Source of the DNA: Thalassovita mangrovi
GTDB lineage: Bacteria > Pseudomonadota > Alphaproteobacteria > Rhodobacterales > Rhodobacteraceae
DNA: 64,000 nucleotides
Assembly (NCBI RefSeq): GCF_009857745.1
Contig: NZ_WWEN01000006.1
Span: forward strand, 1 to 64,000
Reading direction: 5' to 3'
Every line of letters begins with the position of its first letter. Position 1 is the stretch's first letter. Below are positions 33,529 through 42,006 of the stretch, one piece after another. Under the pieces are notes generated by a model. That model saw only the letters and a program-made list of their open reading frames with translations. It was not told the DNA's origin and did no database searches. Made by a program: the position numbers and the translations under genes.

Positions 33529-34076
33529 GCGGTCGAGTTGTCCTTGAATTGGCCTGCCAGCTTGTATTCCTCGGCATCGGGCACGAATCCCACGCCGTTG
33601 CGCTGACCGCCCCACTTACGGGCCAAAGCGACAAGATGCAAGGCCGCCGCCGCCGCGCCGCCGCCCTTGTTCTGATCGGCCGGATCGGCGCGGACCTCGG
33701 CTTGGGGCCGGTTTTCCACCGTCAGGATACCGTTGCCGATGCACAGGCCCTGCAGGCCCAAGAGCTGCAGCGCGCGGGAACTGTCGTTGCAGACGGTGTC
33801 GTAATGGGTGGTTTCGCCGCGGATGACGCAGCCCAGGGCGACATAGCCGTCGAAATTGCTCATCCGTTCGGCCAGGCCGATGGCGGTGGGCACTTCCAGC
33901 GCGCCGGGCACCTCGACGAGGTCCCAGGTGCCGCCAGCGGCCTCGATCTCGGCCTTGGCGCCGGCGATCAGGTTGTCGGCGATATCCTTGTAATAGGGCG
34001 CCACGACGATCAGGATCTTCACCGGCTTGTCGAAGGATGCGCGCGGCAGGATGTAATGGGATTCATGTCCGGCCAT
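33525..34076 (-). CDS. ribH: 6,7-dimethyl-8-ribityllumazine synthase
   Basis: A 183-residue lumazine synthase. Typical segments are ILIVVAPYYKDIADNLIAGA, VEVPGALEVPTAI near residue 57, and LGCVIRGETTHYDTVCNDSSRAL near residue 80 with the catalytic His. It condenses the RibB product with the RibD product to form lumazine. It starts one base after the ribBX stop and overlaps nusB by 4 bp. Confidence 0.95.
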   Translation of the reverse strand: MAGHESHYILPRASFDKPVKILIVVAPYYKDIADNLIAGAKAEIEAAGGTWDLVEVPGALEVPTAIGLAERMSNFDGYVALGCVIRGETTHYDTVCNDSSRALQLLGLQGLCIGNGILTVENRPQAEVRADPADQNKGGGAAAAALHLVALARKWGGQRNGVGFVPDAEEYKLAGQFKDNSTA

Positions 34077-34077
34077 A

Positions 34078-35211
34078 TCAGGACTCCTTCAGGATCGGGC
34101 GGGTGCCGGTGATGGTCAGGCCGAAGGCGTCGAGCCCGACATATTTGGTCTTGGGCGAGTCGGTCAGTAGGATCAGTTCGCTCAGCCCCAGCTTGTTGAG
34201 GATCTGCGCGCCAAGCCCGGTCTGCTTGATGGTCCGGGGGCCTTCTTCCTCGGTGGCGTAGAGCGCGTTGCGCGGCTGCCGGAACAGGCAGACGACGCCG
34301 CGCCCTTCGGCGGCGATGAGTTCCATCGCGCGCGGCAATTGGCGCGCCGATTTCGGCCCCAGCCCCAAAACGTCGGTGGCTTCGTGCAGCGCATGGGTGC
34401 GGGTCAAAACCGGGTCCGGGGTGGTGATGTCGCCCTTGATCATCACCACATGTTCGACGCCGTGGGTCTGATCGGTGAAGATGCGCAATTCCCAGTCGCC
34501 GCCGAATTCCGAGGTCACGGTGGTGCAGGAGGTTTCCACCACCAGGTTGTCGTTGCGGGCACGATAGGCGATCAGGTCGCTGATGGTGCCGATCTTCAGC
34601 CCGTGTTCGCGTGCGAATTCCACCAGGTCGGGCAGCCGCGCCATGGTGCCGTCGGGCTTCATGATCTCGCAGATCACCGCCGAGGGGTTCAGCCCCGCCA
34701 GACGCGAAATATCGACCGAAGCCTCGGTATGACCCGCCCGCACCAGGACGCCGCCGCGCTTGGCGCGCAGCGGGAAGACGTGGCCGGGGGTGGCCAGCGC
34801 CGCCATGGTGTTCTGTTCGTTGATCGCGGTGGCGATGGTCAGCGCCCGGTCGCCCGCCGAAATGCCGGTCGACACGCCTTCGCGCGCCTCGATCGACACG
34901 GTGAAGGCGGTTTCATGCCGTGAGGAATTGTTCACCGCCATCATCGGCAGGCCCAGCCGGTCGATCCGTTCGGCGGTCATCGGCAGGCAGATCAGCCCGC
35001 GGCCATGGGTGGCCATGAAGTTCACCGCGTCGGCGTCGGCGAATTCGGCGGCGATGATCAGATCGCCCTCGTTTTCGCGGTCTTCGTGATCGACGAGGAT
35101 ATACATCCGGCCCTGTCGGGCTTCCTCGATGATCTCCTCGATCGGGCTGATCGCGTCGCGCAGTTCGGCCTCGACGGGACCGGGTGTTTCAAAGGCGGAG
35201 CTTTCGGGCAT
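34078..35211 (-). CDS. ribB: 3,4-dihydroxy-2-butanone 4-phosphate synthase with degenerate GTP cyclohydrolase II-like domain (RibBX)
   Basis: The protein has 377 residues. The N-terminal RibB domain is intact: VDHEDRENEGDLIIAAEFAD near residue 40, MATHGRGLICLP, and RAGHTEASVDISRLAGL. The C-terminal half aligns with GTP cyclohydrolase II, but where active enzymes have the zinc cysteines (SLRCDCG type) it reads HALHEATDVLGLGPKSARQ, with no Cys. Ring-opening cyclohydrolase activity is therefore unlikely. This matches the RibBX variant described in Proteobacteria, which needs a separate RibA. It is first of the ribBX-ribH-nusB unit. Confidence 0.92.
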   Translation of the reverse strand: MPESSAFETPGPVEAELRDAISPIEEIIEEARQGRMYILVDHEDRENEGDLIIAAEFADADAVNFMATHGRGLICLPMTAERIDRLGLPMMAVNNSSRHETAFTVSIEAREGVSTGISAGDRALTIATAINEQNTMAALATPGHVFPLRAKRGGVLVRAGHTEASVDISRLAGLNPSAVICEIMKPDGTMARLPDLVEFAREHGLKIGTISDLIAYRARNDNLVVETSCTTVTSEFGGDWELRIFTDQTHGVEHVVMIKGDITTPDPVLTRTHALHEATDVLGLGPKSARQLPRAMELIAAEGRGVVCLFRQPRNALYATEEEGPRTIKQTGLGAQILNKLGLSELILLTDSPKTKYVGLDAFGLTITGTRPILKES

Positions 35212-35318
35212 GGGGGACCCCCTGTCAGGTTTCCCCCCGCAGATAGCCCAGCCACGCCGCGAAGGCCAGAGCCAACGCGGCGTTCCACAGCACCTGTGCG
35301 CTGAAGATCAGAGCGGGA

Positions 35319-36284
35319 TCAGAACTGCCAGAGCGCCGGCACGAAGCTGAAGCGTTCGCCGTCGCGGACCACATGGCCGACGCCGGGGAACGGGAAGTGA
35401 TAGCCCAGCACCGCCATCCGGTCGGCCGCCGCCATGTCCAGGAGCCGCTTGCGGGTGGCGACGGTCAGCTCGCCATTGGCGTCGGTGCCGTTATACCATT
35501 CCGGCTGGCGGAAGCTCATGTAGGCATGAGTCATGCTGTCACCAAGCGCGATCAGCTGCTCGCCGCCGCTTTCCAGCACCACGCTCATATGGCCCGGCGT
35601 GTGGCCCGGCGTATCGATCACGCGCACGCCCGGCACCACCTCGTAGCCGTCCTTGGCCAGGATCCAGTCGACCCCGTCGCAATTGATCGAATTGACCGCG
35701 CCCAGCACGAATTGCTGATCCTCGGGCGGCACCTGGTTGACCAGGTCGTCCTGCATCCAATAGGCGTGCTCGGCCTCGCCCAGGACATATTCCGCATCCG
35801 GGTAGATCGCCTCGTCGAAATCGTCGCGAATGCCCCAGATGTGATCGGGATGGGCATGGGTCAGCACCACATGGGTGATCGAGGACGGATCGATGCCCGC
35901 CGCTTCCATGTTGCCGTTCAGACGGCCCACCGTGTCGAAGAACCGGCTGCCCGATCCGACATCGACCAGCACGGTCGCGTCGGCGGTTTCGATCAACAGG
36001 TGGTTGGTGTGGGAATAGCCCATGTCGGCGGGCAGGAAATAGCGGGTCAGGAAGGCTTTGACGTCCTCGGGATCGGCATTCACCCCCAGCCCGCTGGACG
36101 GTACCTGGAAATAGCCGTCCGACAACACGGTCAGCTTGATATCGCCCAGGGTGAAACGGAAATGCGCCGGCTGTTCGCCGCCGGGCGCGCCAAGCTGCGC
36201 CCGTGCGGCGGCGGGCAAGGCGAAACCGGGCGCGATGGCGGCCAGTTTCAGGATATCGCGGCGGCTGGGTTTGATGATCGACAT
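35319..36284 (-). CDS. Exported MBL-fold metallo-hydrolase
   Basis: A 321-residue protein. The N-terminus SRRDILKLAAIAPGFALPAAARA is a twin-arginine-type signal. The metallo-beta-lactamase motif is THAHPDHIWG near residue 135, with DTPGHTPGHMSV (third His), ALGDSMTH (bridging Asp) and LGYHFPFPG (last His). It is a periplasmic hydrolase of unknown substrate. ATG 36284 places the RR motif at residues 8-9; an upstream ATG (36320) would bury it. It sits between ribE and ribBX on the same strand, with the hairpin array before it. Confidence 0.85.
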   Translation of the reverse strand: MSIIKPSRRDILKLAAIAPGFALPAAARAQLGAPGGEQPAHFRFTLGDIKLTVLSDGYFQVPSSGLGVNADPEDVKAFLTRYFLPADMGYSHTNHLLIETADATVLVDVGSGSRFFDTVGRLNGNMEAAGIDPSSITHVVLTHAHPDHIWGIRDDFDEAIYPDAEYVLGEAEHAYWMQDDLVNQVPPEDQQFVLGAVNSINCDGVDWILAKDGYEVVPGVRVIDTPGHTPGHMSVVLESGGEQLIALGDSMTHAYMSFRQPEWYNGTDANGELTVATRKRLLDMAAADRMAVLGYHFPFPGVGHVVRDGERFSFVPALWQF

Positions 36285-36363
36285 GGTATGGCTCCCTTTT
36301 GCGGCAAAGATAGGCACCAACGCGGAGAACTCAATATCATTTGCGAATATGTTGTTAAACGGT

Positions 36364-36595
36364 GCGCCCGTTCCGGGCGCTCTTTATATCTCGCGAAATT
36401 GCCTGCAGCAATTTCACTCGGGAACGCCTCCGGCGGGAGTATTTGCGCCAAGAAGAAACAGCGAACCCGGTCTTCTTCTTGGCCGAAATACTCCGGGGGA
36501 GGCGTTGAAAACCCTCAGGTTTTCAACGTCGGGGGCAGCGCCCCCACACCGCTTTGCCCAAAGGCAAAGCTAAACCTGCGCGCCCTGCAAGGGCG
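36364..36595. repeat. Intergenic hairpin array B with an 84 bp inverted pair of the REP-like core
   Basis: This gene-free stretch of about 320 bases between ribE and the MBL gene is filled with palindromes. They are GCGCCC/GGGCGC (36364-36380), GAAATTGC/GCAATTTC (36395-36415), and an 84 bp imperfect inverted repeat 36423-36506 whose arms each carry GGAGTATTT and CCAAGAAGA. These are followed by GTTGAAAACC/GGTTTTCAAC (36504-36527), GGGGG/CCCCC (36531-36545), GCTTTGCC/GGCAAAGC (36551-36570), and GCGCCCT/AGGGCGC near 36579-36595. No coding potential is seen. Confidence 0.8.
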
Positions 36596-36606
36596 CACAC
36601 TGGAAC

Positions 36607-37194
36607 TCAGCCGAAATCGCGCAGCCGGGCGACGTAGCGCGCCAGCGTGTCGATTTCCAGGTTGACCCGATCGCCGACCTTCGCCGCGCCCCAGGTGGTC
36701 ATGTCTTGGGTATGCGGGATCACGTTGATGCCGAAATCGCAGCCCTCGACCTCGTTCACGGTCAGCGAGGTGCCGTTCAGCGCCACCGATCCTTTCGGCG
36801 CGATGTAACGCGCCAGCGCCTCGGGCGCGCGCAGGGTGATGCGGGTGCTGTCGCCCTCCTCGCTCATCGCCACGATCTCGGCCACGCCGTCGACATGGCC
36901 CGACACGATATGACCGCCCAGCTCGTCGCCCACCTTCAGCGCCCGTTCCAGGTTCAGCTTGCGGCCCTCGGCCCAGCCGCCCAGGTTGGTCTTGGACACG
37001 GTTTCGGCCGACACGTCCACGTCGAACCAGCCCGCGCCCTTCGCCACCACCGTCAGACAGACCCCGTCGCAGGCGATCGAGGCGCCCAGATCGACGCCGT
37101 CCATGTCGTAGCGCGTGCCGATCCGCGCGCGCAGATCGCCGCGCTGTTCCAGCGCCTGAACCTCGCCGATATCGGTGATGATGCCGGTAAACAT
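36607..37194 (-). CDS. ribE: Riboflavin synthase, alpha subunit
   Basis: A 195-residue protein from ATG 37194 (MFTGIITDIGEV, the canonical N-terminus). It has two lumazine-binding repeats, with CDGVCLTVV near residue 41 and LNGTSLTVNEVEG near residue 138, and GGHIVSGHVDGVAEI between them. It dismutates lumazine to riboflavin. It is followed by the hairpin array, and the divergent neighbour is kpsS. Confidence 0.95.
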   Translation of the reverse strand: MFTGIITDIGEVQALEQRGDLRARIGTRYDMDGVDLGASIACDGVCLTVVAKGAGWFDVDVSAETVSKTNLGGWAEGRKLNLERALKVGDELGGHIVSGHVDGVAEIVAMSEEGDSTRITLRAPEALARYIAPKGSVALNGTSLTVNEVEGCDFGINVIPHTQDMTTWGAAKVGDRVNLEIDTLARYVARLRDFG

Positions 37195-37346
37195 ATCCGC
37201 CCCCATTGCCATGCGGTCTAAACTGGATCATGACCTAGCCGTTGACCTTAATGGAAACAACCCAATTTACTTTCAATTTACGCCTTATTTTCGCCAACGA
37301 AACGCGTTAGCACGTTGAAAACAACCGTTAGGACAGCCTGACCGGA

Positions 37347-38639
37347 ATGAGCAGCGACAGCGGACATACCCGGGTTTTCCTGTGCCTGCAGGGACCGCAC
37401 GGACCTTTCTTCCACCAGCTTGGCAAGATGCTACGCCGGGCCGGGGCCGAGGTCTGGCGCGTCGGCTTCAATGCCGGCGACCGGGCGTTCTGGTTCGACC
37501 CGGCAAGCTATATCCCCTATCGCGGCTCCCATGACGACTGGCCCGACCGGTTCGAGGACCTGGTGGCCGAAAAGCGAGTCACCGATATCGTGCTTTACGG
37601 CGACACCCGCCCGATCCATGCCGAGGCGGTGGCGCGCGCGCGCCAGGCCGGGCTGCGGGTGCATGTGTTCGAGGAAGGCTACCTGCGGCCCTATTGGGTC
37701 ACCTATGAACGCGACGGGTCCAACGGCAATTCGCGGCTGATGCGGCTGAGCGTGGCCGAGATGCGCGACGCGCTGGAACGCTCCGACCTCGACACCGTGC
37801 TGCCGCCGGGACATTGGGGCGACACCCGCCAGCACGTGTTCTACGGCGCGCTGTACCATTGGTTCGTGATGTTCCGGAACCGCGACTACCGCAATTTCCG
37901 GCCGCATCGCGATCTGCCGGTGGCGCGGGAATTCCAGCTTTATTTCACCCGGCTCTTGATGACGCCGCTGTTGATGGCCGAACGCGGGCTGGCCACCTAC
38001 CGGGTGCGCCATGGCGGTTTCCCCTATCACGTGGTGCTGCTGCAGCTGGCCCATGACAGCGCGTTCCAGAAACATTCGCCGTTTTCGACGATGACCGAAT
38101 TCCTGGACCTGACCATCGACGGGTTCGCCAAGGGCGCGCCGCAGCACCACCACCTGGTGATCAAGGCGCATCCGCTGGAAAACGGCCGGGTGCCGCTGAA
38201 ACGCGAAATCCTGCGCATCGCGCGGCGCGCGGGCGTGGCCGACCGGGTGCATTTCGTGCGCGGCGGCAAGCTGGCGCGGCTTCTCAATGACACCCGCAGC
38301 GCGGTGACGGTGAATTCCACCGCCGGGCAGCAGGTGCTGTGGCGCGGCATCCCCCTGAAGGTGTTCGGCGACGCGGTCTATGCCAAGCCGGAATTCGTCT
38401 CCGACCAGCCGCTGCCCGCGTTTTTCCAGGCCGCGCGGCGCCCCGACCTGCCCGCCTATCGCGATTACCGCCGCTTCCTGCTGGAAACCAGCCAGGTGCC
38501 CGGCGGGTTCTATTCCGCCCGCGGGCGCAAGCAGCTGCTGCGTCACGTGGTCGACATGATGCTGAGCGACGAAGACCCCTATGACGCGCTGAAGTCGGGA
38601 ACCGCGGCCCCGAGGCAACAGTTGCGTGTGGTGAGCTGA
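37347..38639 (+). CDS. kpsS: Capsular polysaccharide export/Kdo-transferase protein KpsS
   Basis: A 430-residue protein of the KpsS family: FLCLQGPHGPFFHQLGKML at the N-terminus, VFEEGYLRPYWVTYE near residue 110, the C-terminal LVIKAHPLENGR and VTVNSTAGQQVLWRGIPLKVFGDAVYAKPEF. KpsS adds the first beta-Kdo to lyso-phosphatidylglycerol, starting the linker that anchors group 2 capsules. It leads a three-gene plus-strand block. The ATG at 37347 is the first Met before the conserved domain. Confidence 0.9.
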   Translation: MSSDSGHTRVFLCLQGPHGPFFHQLGKMLRRAGAEVWRVGFNAGDRAFWFDPASYIPYRGSHDDWPDRFEDLVAEKRVTDIVLYGDTRPIHAEAVARARQAGLRVHVFEEGYLRPYWVTYERDGSNGNSRLMRLSVAEMRDALERSDLDTVLPPGHWGDTRQHVFYGALYHWFVMFRNRDYRNFRPHRDLPVAREFQLYFTRLLMTPLLMAERGLATYRVRHGGFPYHVVLLQLAHDSAFQKHSPFSTMTEFLDLTIDGFAKGAPQHHHLVIKAHPLENGRVPLKREILRIARRAGVADRVHFVRGGKLARLLNDTRSAVTVNSTAGQQVLWRGIPLKVFGDAVYAKPEFVSDQPLPAFFQAARRPDLPAYRDYRRFLLETSQVPGGFYSARGRKQLLRHVVDMMLSDEDPYDALKSGTAAPRQQLRVVS

Positions 38640-38734
38640 GCGCCACAAGGTCTAGCGCTGGATTTTTGTTCCGGATTCCGTTAGGTTGCCGCAAAGACTT
38701 GAGGCAGAAAACAACAGGTCGAGGAGACCGAGCA

Positions 38735-39868
38735 GTGAAATTCCCAGCTTCCCGACGGGCGAAATCCGTCGCCCTGCTGGCCGCCGTGGCAATTGTCGCC
38801 TCTTGCGGCCTGCCCCGGACCGGCCCGAACAAGCGCGAAATCTTCGCCGGATCGGTGCAGCGTGAAGGCGACGCCTTCATCGTGGCCGTGAACGACCGCG
38901 TCACCCGCGCCACCGCCGTCACCCCGGCGCTTGGCTTCTCCGAAAAATTCACCAAGGCGGGCACGCTGGGATCGGATATCATCCGCCCCGGCGACACGCT
39001 GTCGCTGACCGTGTGGGAAAACGTCGAAGACGGGCTGCTGGCCAGTTCCGCCAGTTCCGCCACCACCCTGGCCGAGGTTCAGGTCGATGGCGCCGGGTTC
39101 ATCTTCGTGCCCTATGCGGGCCGCATCCGCGCCGCCGGCAACACGCCCGAGGCGCTGCGCAGCATCATCACCCGCAAGCTGGAAGAACAGACCCCCGACC
39201 CGCAGATCGAGGTCCGCCGCACCGCCGGCGACGGATCGACCGTGTCGCTGGTCGGATCGGTCGGCGCCCAGGGCGTGTTCGCCATCGAACGCCCCACCCG
39301 CACCCTGTCGGCGATGCTGGCGCGCGCGGGCGGCGTGACCATCGACACCGACATCGCCCAGGTCAGCGTGATCCGGGGCAGCGAAAAGGGCCGCATCTGG
39401 CTGCAGGACCTCTATGAAAATCCCGAGCTGGACATCGCGCTGCGCGGCGGCGACCGGATCTTGGTCGAGGGCGACACCCGCACCTTCACCGCGCTTGGCG
39501 CCACCGGCAGCCAGACCCGCGTGGGGTTCGAGAGCAAGACCGTTTCGGCGGTCGAGGCGATCGCCCAGGTCGGCGGGCTGGTGCCCACCGCGGCCGATCC
39601 CACCGGCGTTTTCGTGATGCGTAACGAACCGGCCGAGATCGCCAACGCGGTGCTGGGCCGCACCGACCTGATCGGGGCGCAGCGGATGGTTTACGTACTG
39701 GACCTGACCAAACCCAACGGGCTGTTCCTGGCGCGCGATTTCGCGGTGCGCGACGAAGACACGCTGTATGTGACCGAAGCGCCGTTCACCCAGTGGAACA
39801 AGACGATTTCGTCGCTGACCGGATCGCTGACCACGGCGAGCTCGATCGGCACGCTGACCGGCGGCTGA
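38735..39868 (+). CDS. Outer-membrane polysaccharide export lipoprotein (Wza/KpsD family)
   Basis: A 377-residue protein beginning with GTG 38735, preceded by GAGGAG. The signal peptide ends in the lipobox AIVASCG near residue 25. A poly_export domain (IIRPGDTLSLTVWENVEDG...VQVDGAGFIFVPYAGRIRAAGNTPEALRSIITRKLEE) is followed by two SLBB-like segments (VSLVGSVGAQGVFAIE...; DRILVEGDTRTFTALGATG). It would form the outer-membrane channel for capsule export. The stop overlaps the kpsC start by one base (TGATG). Confidence 0.9.
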   Translation: MKFPASRRAKSVALLAAVAIVASCGLPRTGPNKREIFAGSVQREGDAFIVAVNDRVTRATAVTPALGFSEKFTKAGTLGSDIIRPGDTLSLTVWENVEDGLLASSASSATTLAEVQVDGAGFIFVPYAGRIRAAGNTPEALRSIITRKLEEQTPDPQIEVRRTAGDGSTVSLVGSVGAQGVFAIERPTRTLSAMLARAGGVTIDTDIAQVSVIRGSEKGRIWLQDLYENPELDIALRGGDRILVEGDTRTFTALGATGSQTRVGFESKTVSAVEAIAQVGGLVPTAADPTGVFVMRNEPAEIANAVLGRTDLIGAQRMVYVLDLTKPNGLFLARDFAVRDEDTLYVTEAPFTQWNKTISSLTGSLTTASSIGTLTGG

Positions 39869-41889
39869 TGCGTAATCCCGACTGGATCGGGACTGAACCC
39901 GCCGGGGCTCCGCCCCGGCGGGTTGCTTTTTTCAACGCCGGGTTCCTGCGCCAGCGCCGGGTGCGGCGGATCTGCGACCTGGCAGGCTATGATCTGAAAC
40001 TGTTCCGCCCCGGGCCCGACGACTTGATCGCGGTCTGGGGCCATTCGCCCTATGCCGCGCGCGGCGAGGCGGTGGCGGAAAAGACCGGCGCGGGGATCGT
40101 GCGGGTCGAGGACGCTTTCTTGCGCTCGATCCATCCCGGCCGGGCGGGCGAGCCGCCCATCGGCTTGGTGATCTGCCAAGAGGGGATGCATTTCGACGCC
40201 TCGCATCCATCCGACCTGGAGCGCATCCTGGCCGAACAGCCGCTGGACGACGCCGCGCTGCTGAACCGCGCGCGCGGCTGCATGGCGCGGATGATCGAGG
40301 CGGGGCTGACGAAATACGCGGGCTTCGATCCCGATGAGGCACCGCCCGAACCGGGCTACGTGCTGGTGATCGACCAGACGCGCGGCGATGCCTCGGTCAA
40401 GCTGGGTGGGGCGGACGCCAATTCCTTCCGCGAAATGCTCTATTACGCGCAGGAGGAGAACCCCGGCGCGCGCATCCTGATCAAGACCCATCCCGAAACC
40501 CAGCAGGGATTTCGCAACGGCTATTTCAGCGCCGAAGACGCGACCGGGCGGATCGAACTGTACGACCGCCCCGTCAGCCCCTGGGCGCTGCTGGAGGGCG
40601 CCACGGCGGTCTATTCCGTCACCTCGCAACTGGGCTTCGAGGCGATCATCGCCGGGCACCGCCCGCGCGTCTTCGGCAAACCCTTCTATGCCGGTTGGGG
40701 GCTGAGCGAGGATTTCCACCCGATGCCGCGCCGCCGCCGGAGCCTGACCCGGGCGCAATTGTTCGCAGGGGCGATGATGCTTTACCCGGTCTGGTACGAT
40801 CCCTGCCGCGACCGGCTGTGTGCGCTGGAAGACGTGATCGACGGGTTCGAGGCGCGGGTGCGGGCCTGGCGCGAGGACCGCGAAGGGTGGGACGCCAGCG
40901 GCATGCGGCTATGGAAGCGCCGCGCCATCGACGGTTTCTTCGGCGGCGAGAAAGCCGTCAGGTTCCGAGACGCGCCCGACGGGGGAGTGGCGCGGCCGCA
41001 GATGATTTGGGCCGGCAAGGCCGAAGGGCCAGAGATGGACGGGCTGGTGCGGGTCGAGGACGGGTTCCTGCGTTCGCGCGGGCTGGGCGCCGAGCTGGTG
41101 CCGCCGCTGTCGCTGGTCTGCGACGATCTGGGGATTTACTACGATCCGGGGCGGGAAAGCCGGTTGGAACGGCTGATCGCCGCCCGCGCCACGCTGCGCC
41201 CTGATCAGCAGTTGCGGGCGGATATGCTGCGCCGCAGCCTGATCAAGGCGGGGCTGAGCAAGTACAATCTAGGCGGCGACGCGCCCGAGCTGCCCGAAGG
41301 CCGCCGGATATTGGTGCCGGGACAGGTGGAAAACGACGCCTCGATCCGGCTCGGCGCGGGCGAAGTGCGCACCAACTTGGACCTGCTGCGCGCAGCAAGG
41401 GCGGCCAACCCGGACGCGGTGCTGCTGTATAAGCCGCACCCGGATGTCGAGGCCGGGCTGCGCCCCGGCGCGGTATCGCGCGAGGCAGCGCTGGAGCTGG
41501 CCGACGCGGTGCTGGAAGACGCCGATCCGGTGGCGCTGTTGGACGAGGTGAGCGAGGTCTGGACCATGACATCGCTGCTGGGGTTCGAGGCGCTGCTGCG
41601 CGGGGTGAAGGTCACCACGCTGGGCGCGCCCTTCTATGCGGGTTGGGGGCTGACCACCGACCTGGGCCCGGTGCCGGAGCGGCGGCGGGCGCGGGTCAGC
41701 CTGGATGGGCTGGTCCACGCCGCGCTGATCGATTACCCGCGCTACCGCGACCCGGTGAGCGGGCTGCCCTGCCCCGTCGAGGTGATCGTCGAGCGGCTGG
41801 CCGCTGGCGAGACCGGACAGGGGCGCGGGCTGAAGGCGCTGTCAAAGCTGCAGGGCATCTTCGCGGGCTGGGCGCATCTGTGGCGCTAG
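39868..41889 (+). CDS. kpsC: Capsular polysaccharide biosynthesis protein KpsC
   Basis: A 673-residue protein with two homologous halves, the KpsC layout. Each half has a RVEDAFLRS / RVEDGFLRS motif, a DQTRGDASV / GQVENDASI motif, an IKTHPE / YKPHPD motif and a SQLGFEA..GKPFYAGWGLS / SLLGFEA..GAPFYAGWGLT motif. The two halves are the alternating beta-Kdo transferases (GT99 and GT107 families) that extend the lipid-linked poly-Kdo linker. Start ATG 39868 is coupled to the preceding gene. KpsM, KpsT and KpsE genes are not in the window. Confidence 0.92.
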   Translation: MRNPDWIGTEPAGAPPRRVAFFNAGFLRQRRVRRICDLAGYDLKLFRPGPDDLIAVWGHSPYAARGEAVAEKTGAGIVRVEDAFLRSIHPGRAGEPPIGLVICQEGMHFDASHPSDLERILAEQPLDDAALLNRARGCMARMIEAGLTKYAGFDPDEAPPEPGYVLVIDQTRGDASVKLGGADANSFREMLYYAQEENPGARILIKTHPETQQGFRNGYFSAEDATGRIELYDRPVSPWALLEGATAVYSVTSQLGFEAIIAGHRPRVFGKPFYAGWGLSEDFHPMPRRRRSLTRAQLFAGAMMLYPVWYDPCRDRLCALEDVIDGFEARVRAWREDREGWDASGMRLWKRRAIDGFFGGEKAVRFRDAPDGGVARPQMIWAGKAEGPEMDGLVRVEDGFLRSRGLGAELVPPLSLVCDDLGIYYDPGRESRLERLIAARATLRPDQQLRADMLRRSLIKAGLSKYNLGGDAPELPEGRRILVPGQVENDASIRLGAGEVRTNLDLLRAARAANPDAVLLYKPHPDVEAGLRPGAVSREAALELADAVLEDADPVALLDEVSEVWTMTSLLGFEALLRGVKVTTLGAPFYAGWGLTTDLGPVPERRRARVSLDGLVHAALIDYPRYRDPVSGLPCPVEVIVERLAAGETGQGRGLKALSKLQGIFAGWAHLWR

Positions 41890-41903
41890 GGCGATCTAAA
41901 GGA

Positions 41904-42004
41904 GCGCGCCAAGGCGCGCGCATGTTTCGCCTGAAATTGTCCTGCGGAAAATTTCAGGCCTGACCGCCTGCGGCGGATTTTGAGTATTTGGGCCAAGAAG
42001 AAGA
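41904..42004. repeat. Intergenic hairpin array C (REP-like core)
   Basis: Palindromes GCGCGCC/GGCGCGC (41904-41919), CCTGAAATT/AATTTCAGG (41930-41958) and CCGC/GCGG (41964-41976) are followed by GAGTATTTGGGCCAAGAAG (from 41982), a close copy of the core in array B. It lies between converging kpsC and ribD and may act as a bidirectional terminator. Confidence 0.75.
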
Positions 42005-42006
42005 GA

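Noticed and set aside
35227-35318. Short hydrophobic frame between ribBX and the MBL gene (ends AWLGYLRGET)
   Set aside because: Only about 22-35 codons, no ATG or ribosome-binding site. It may be a remnant of a membrane peptide but cannot be supported.
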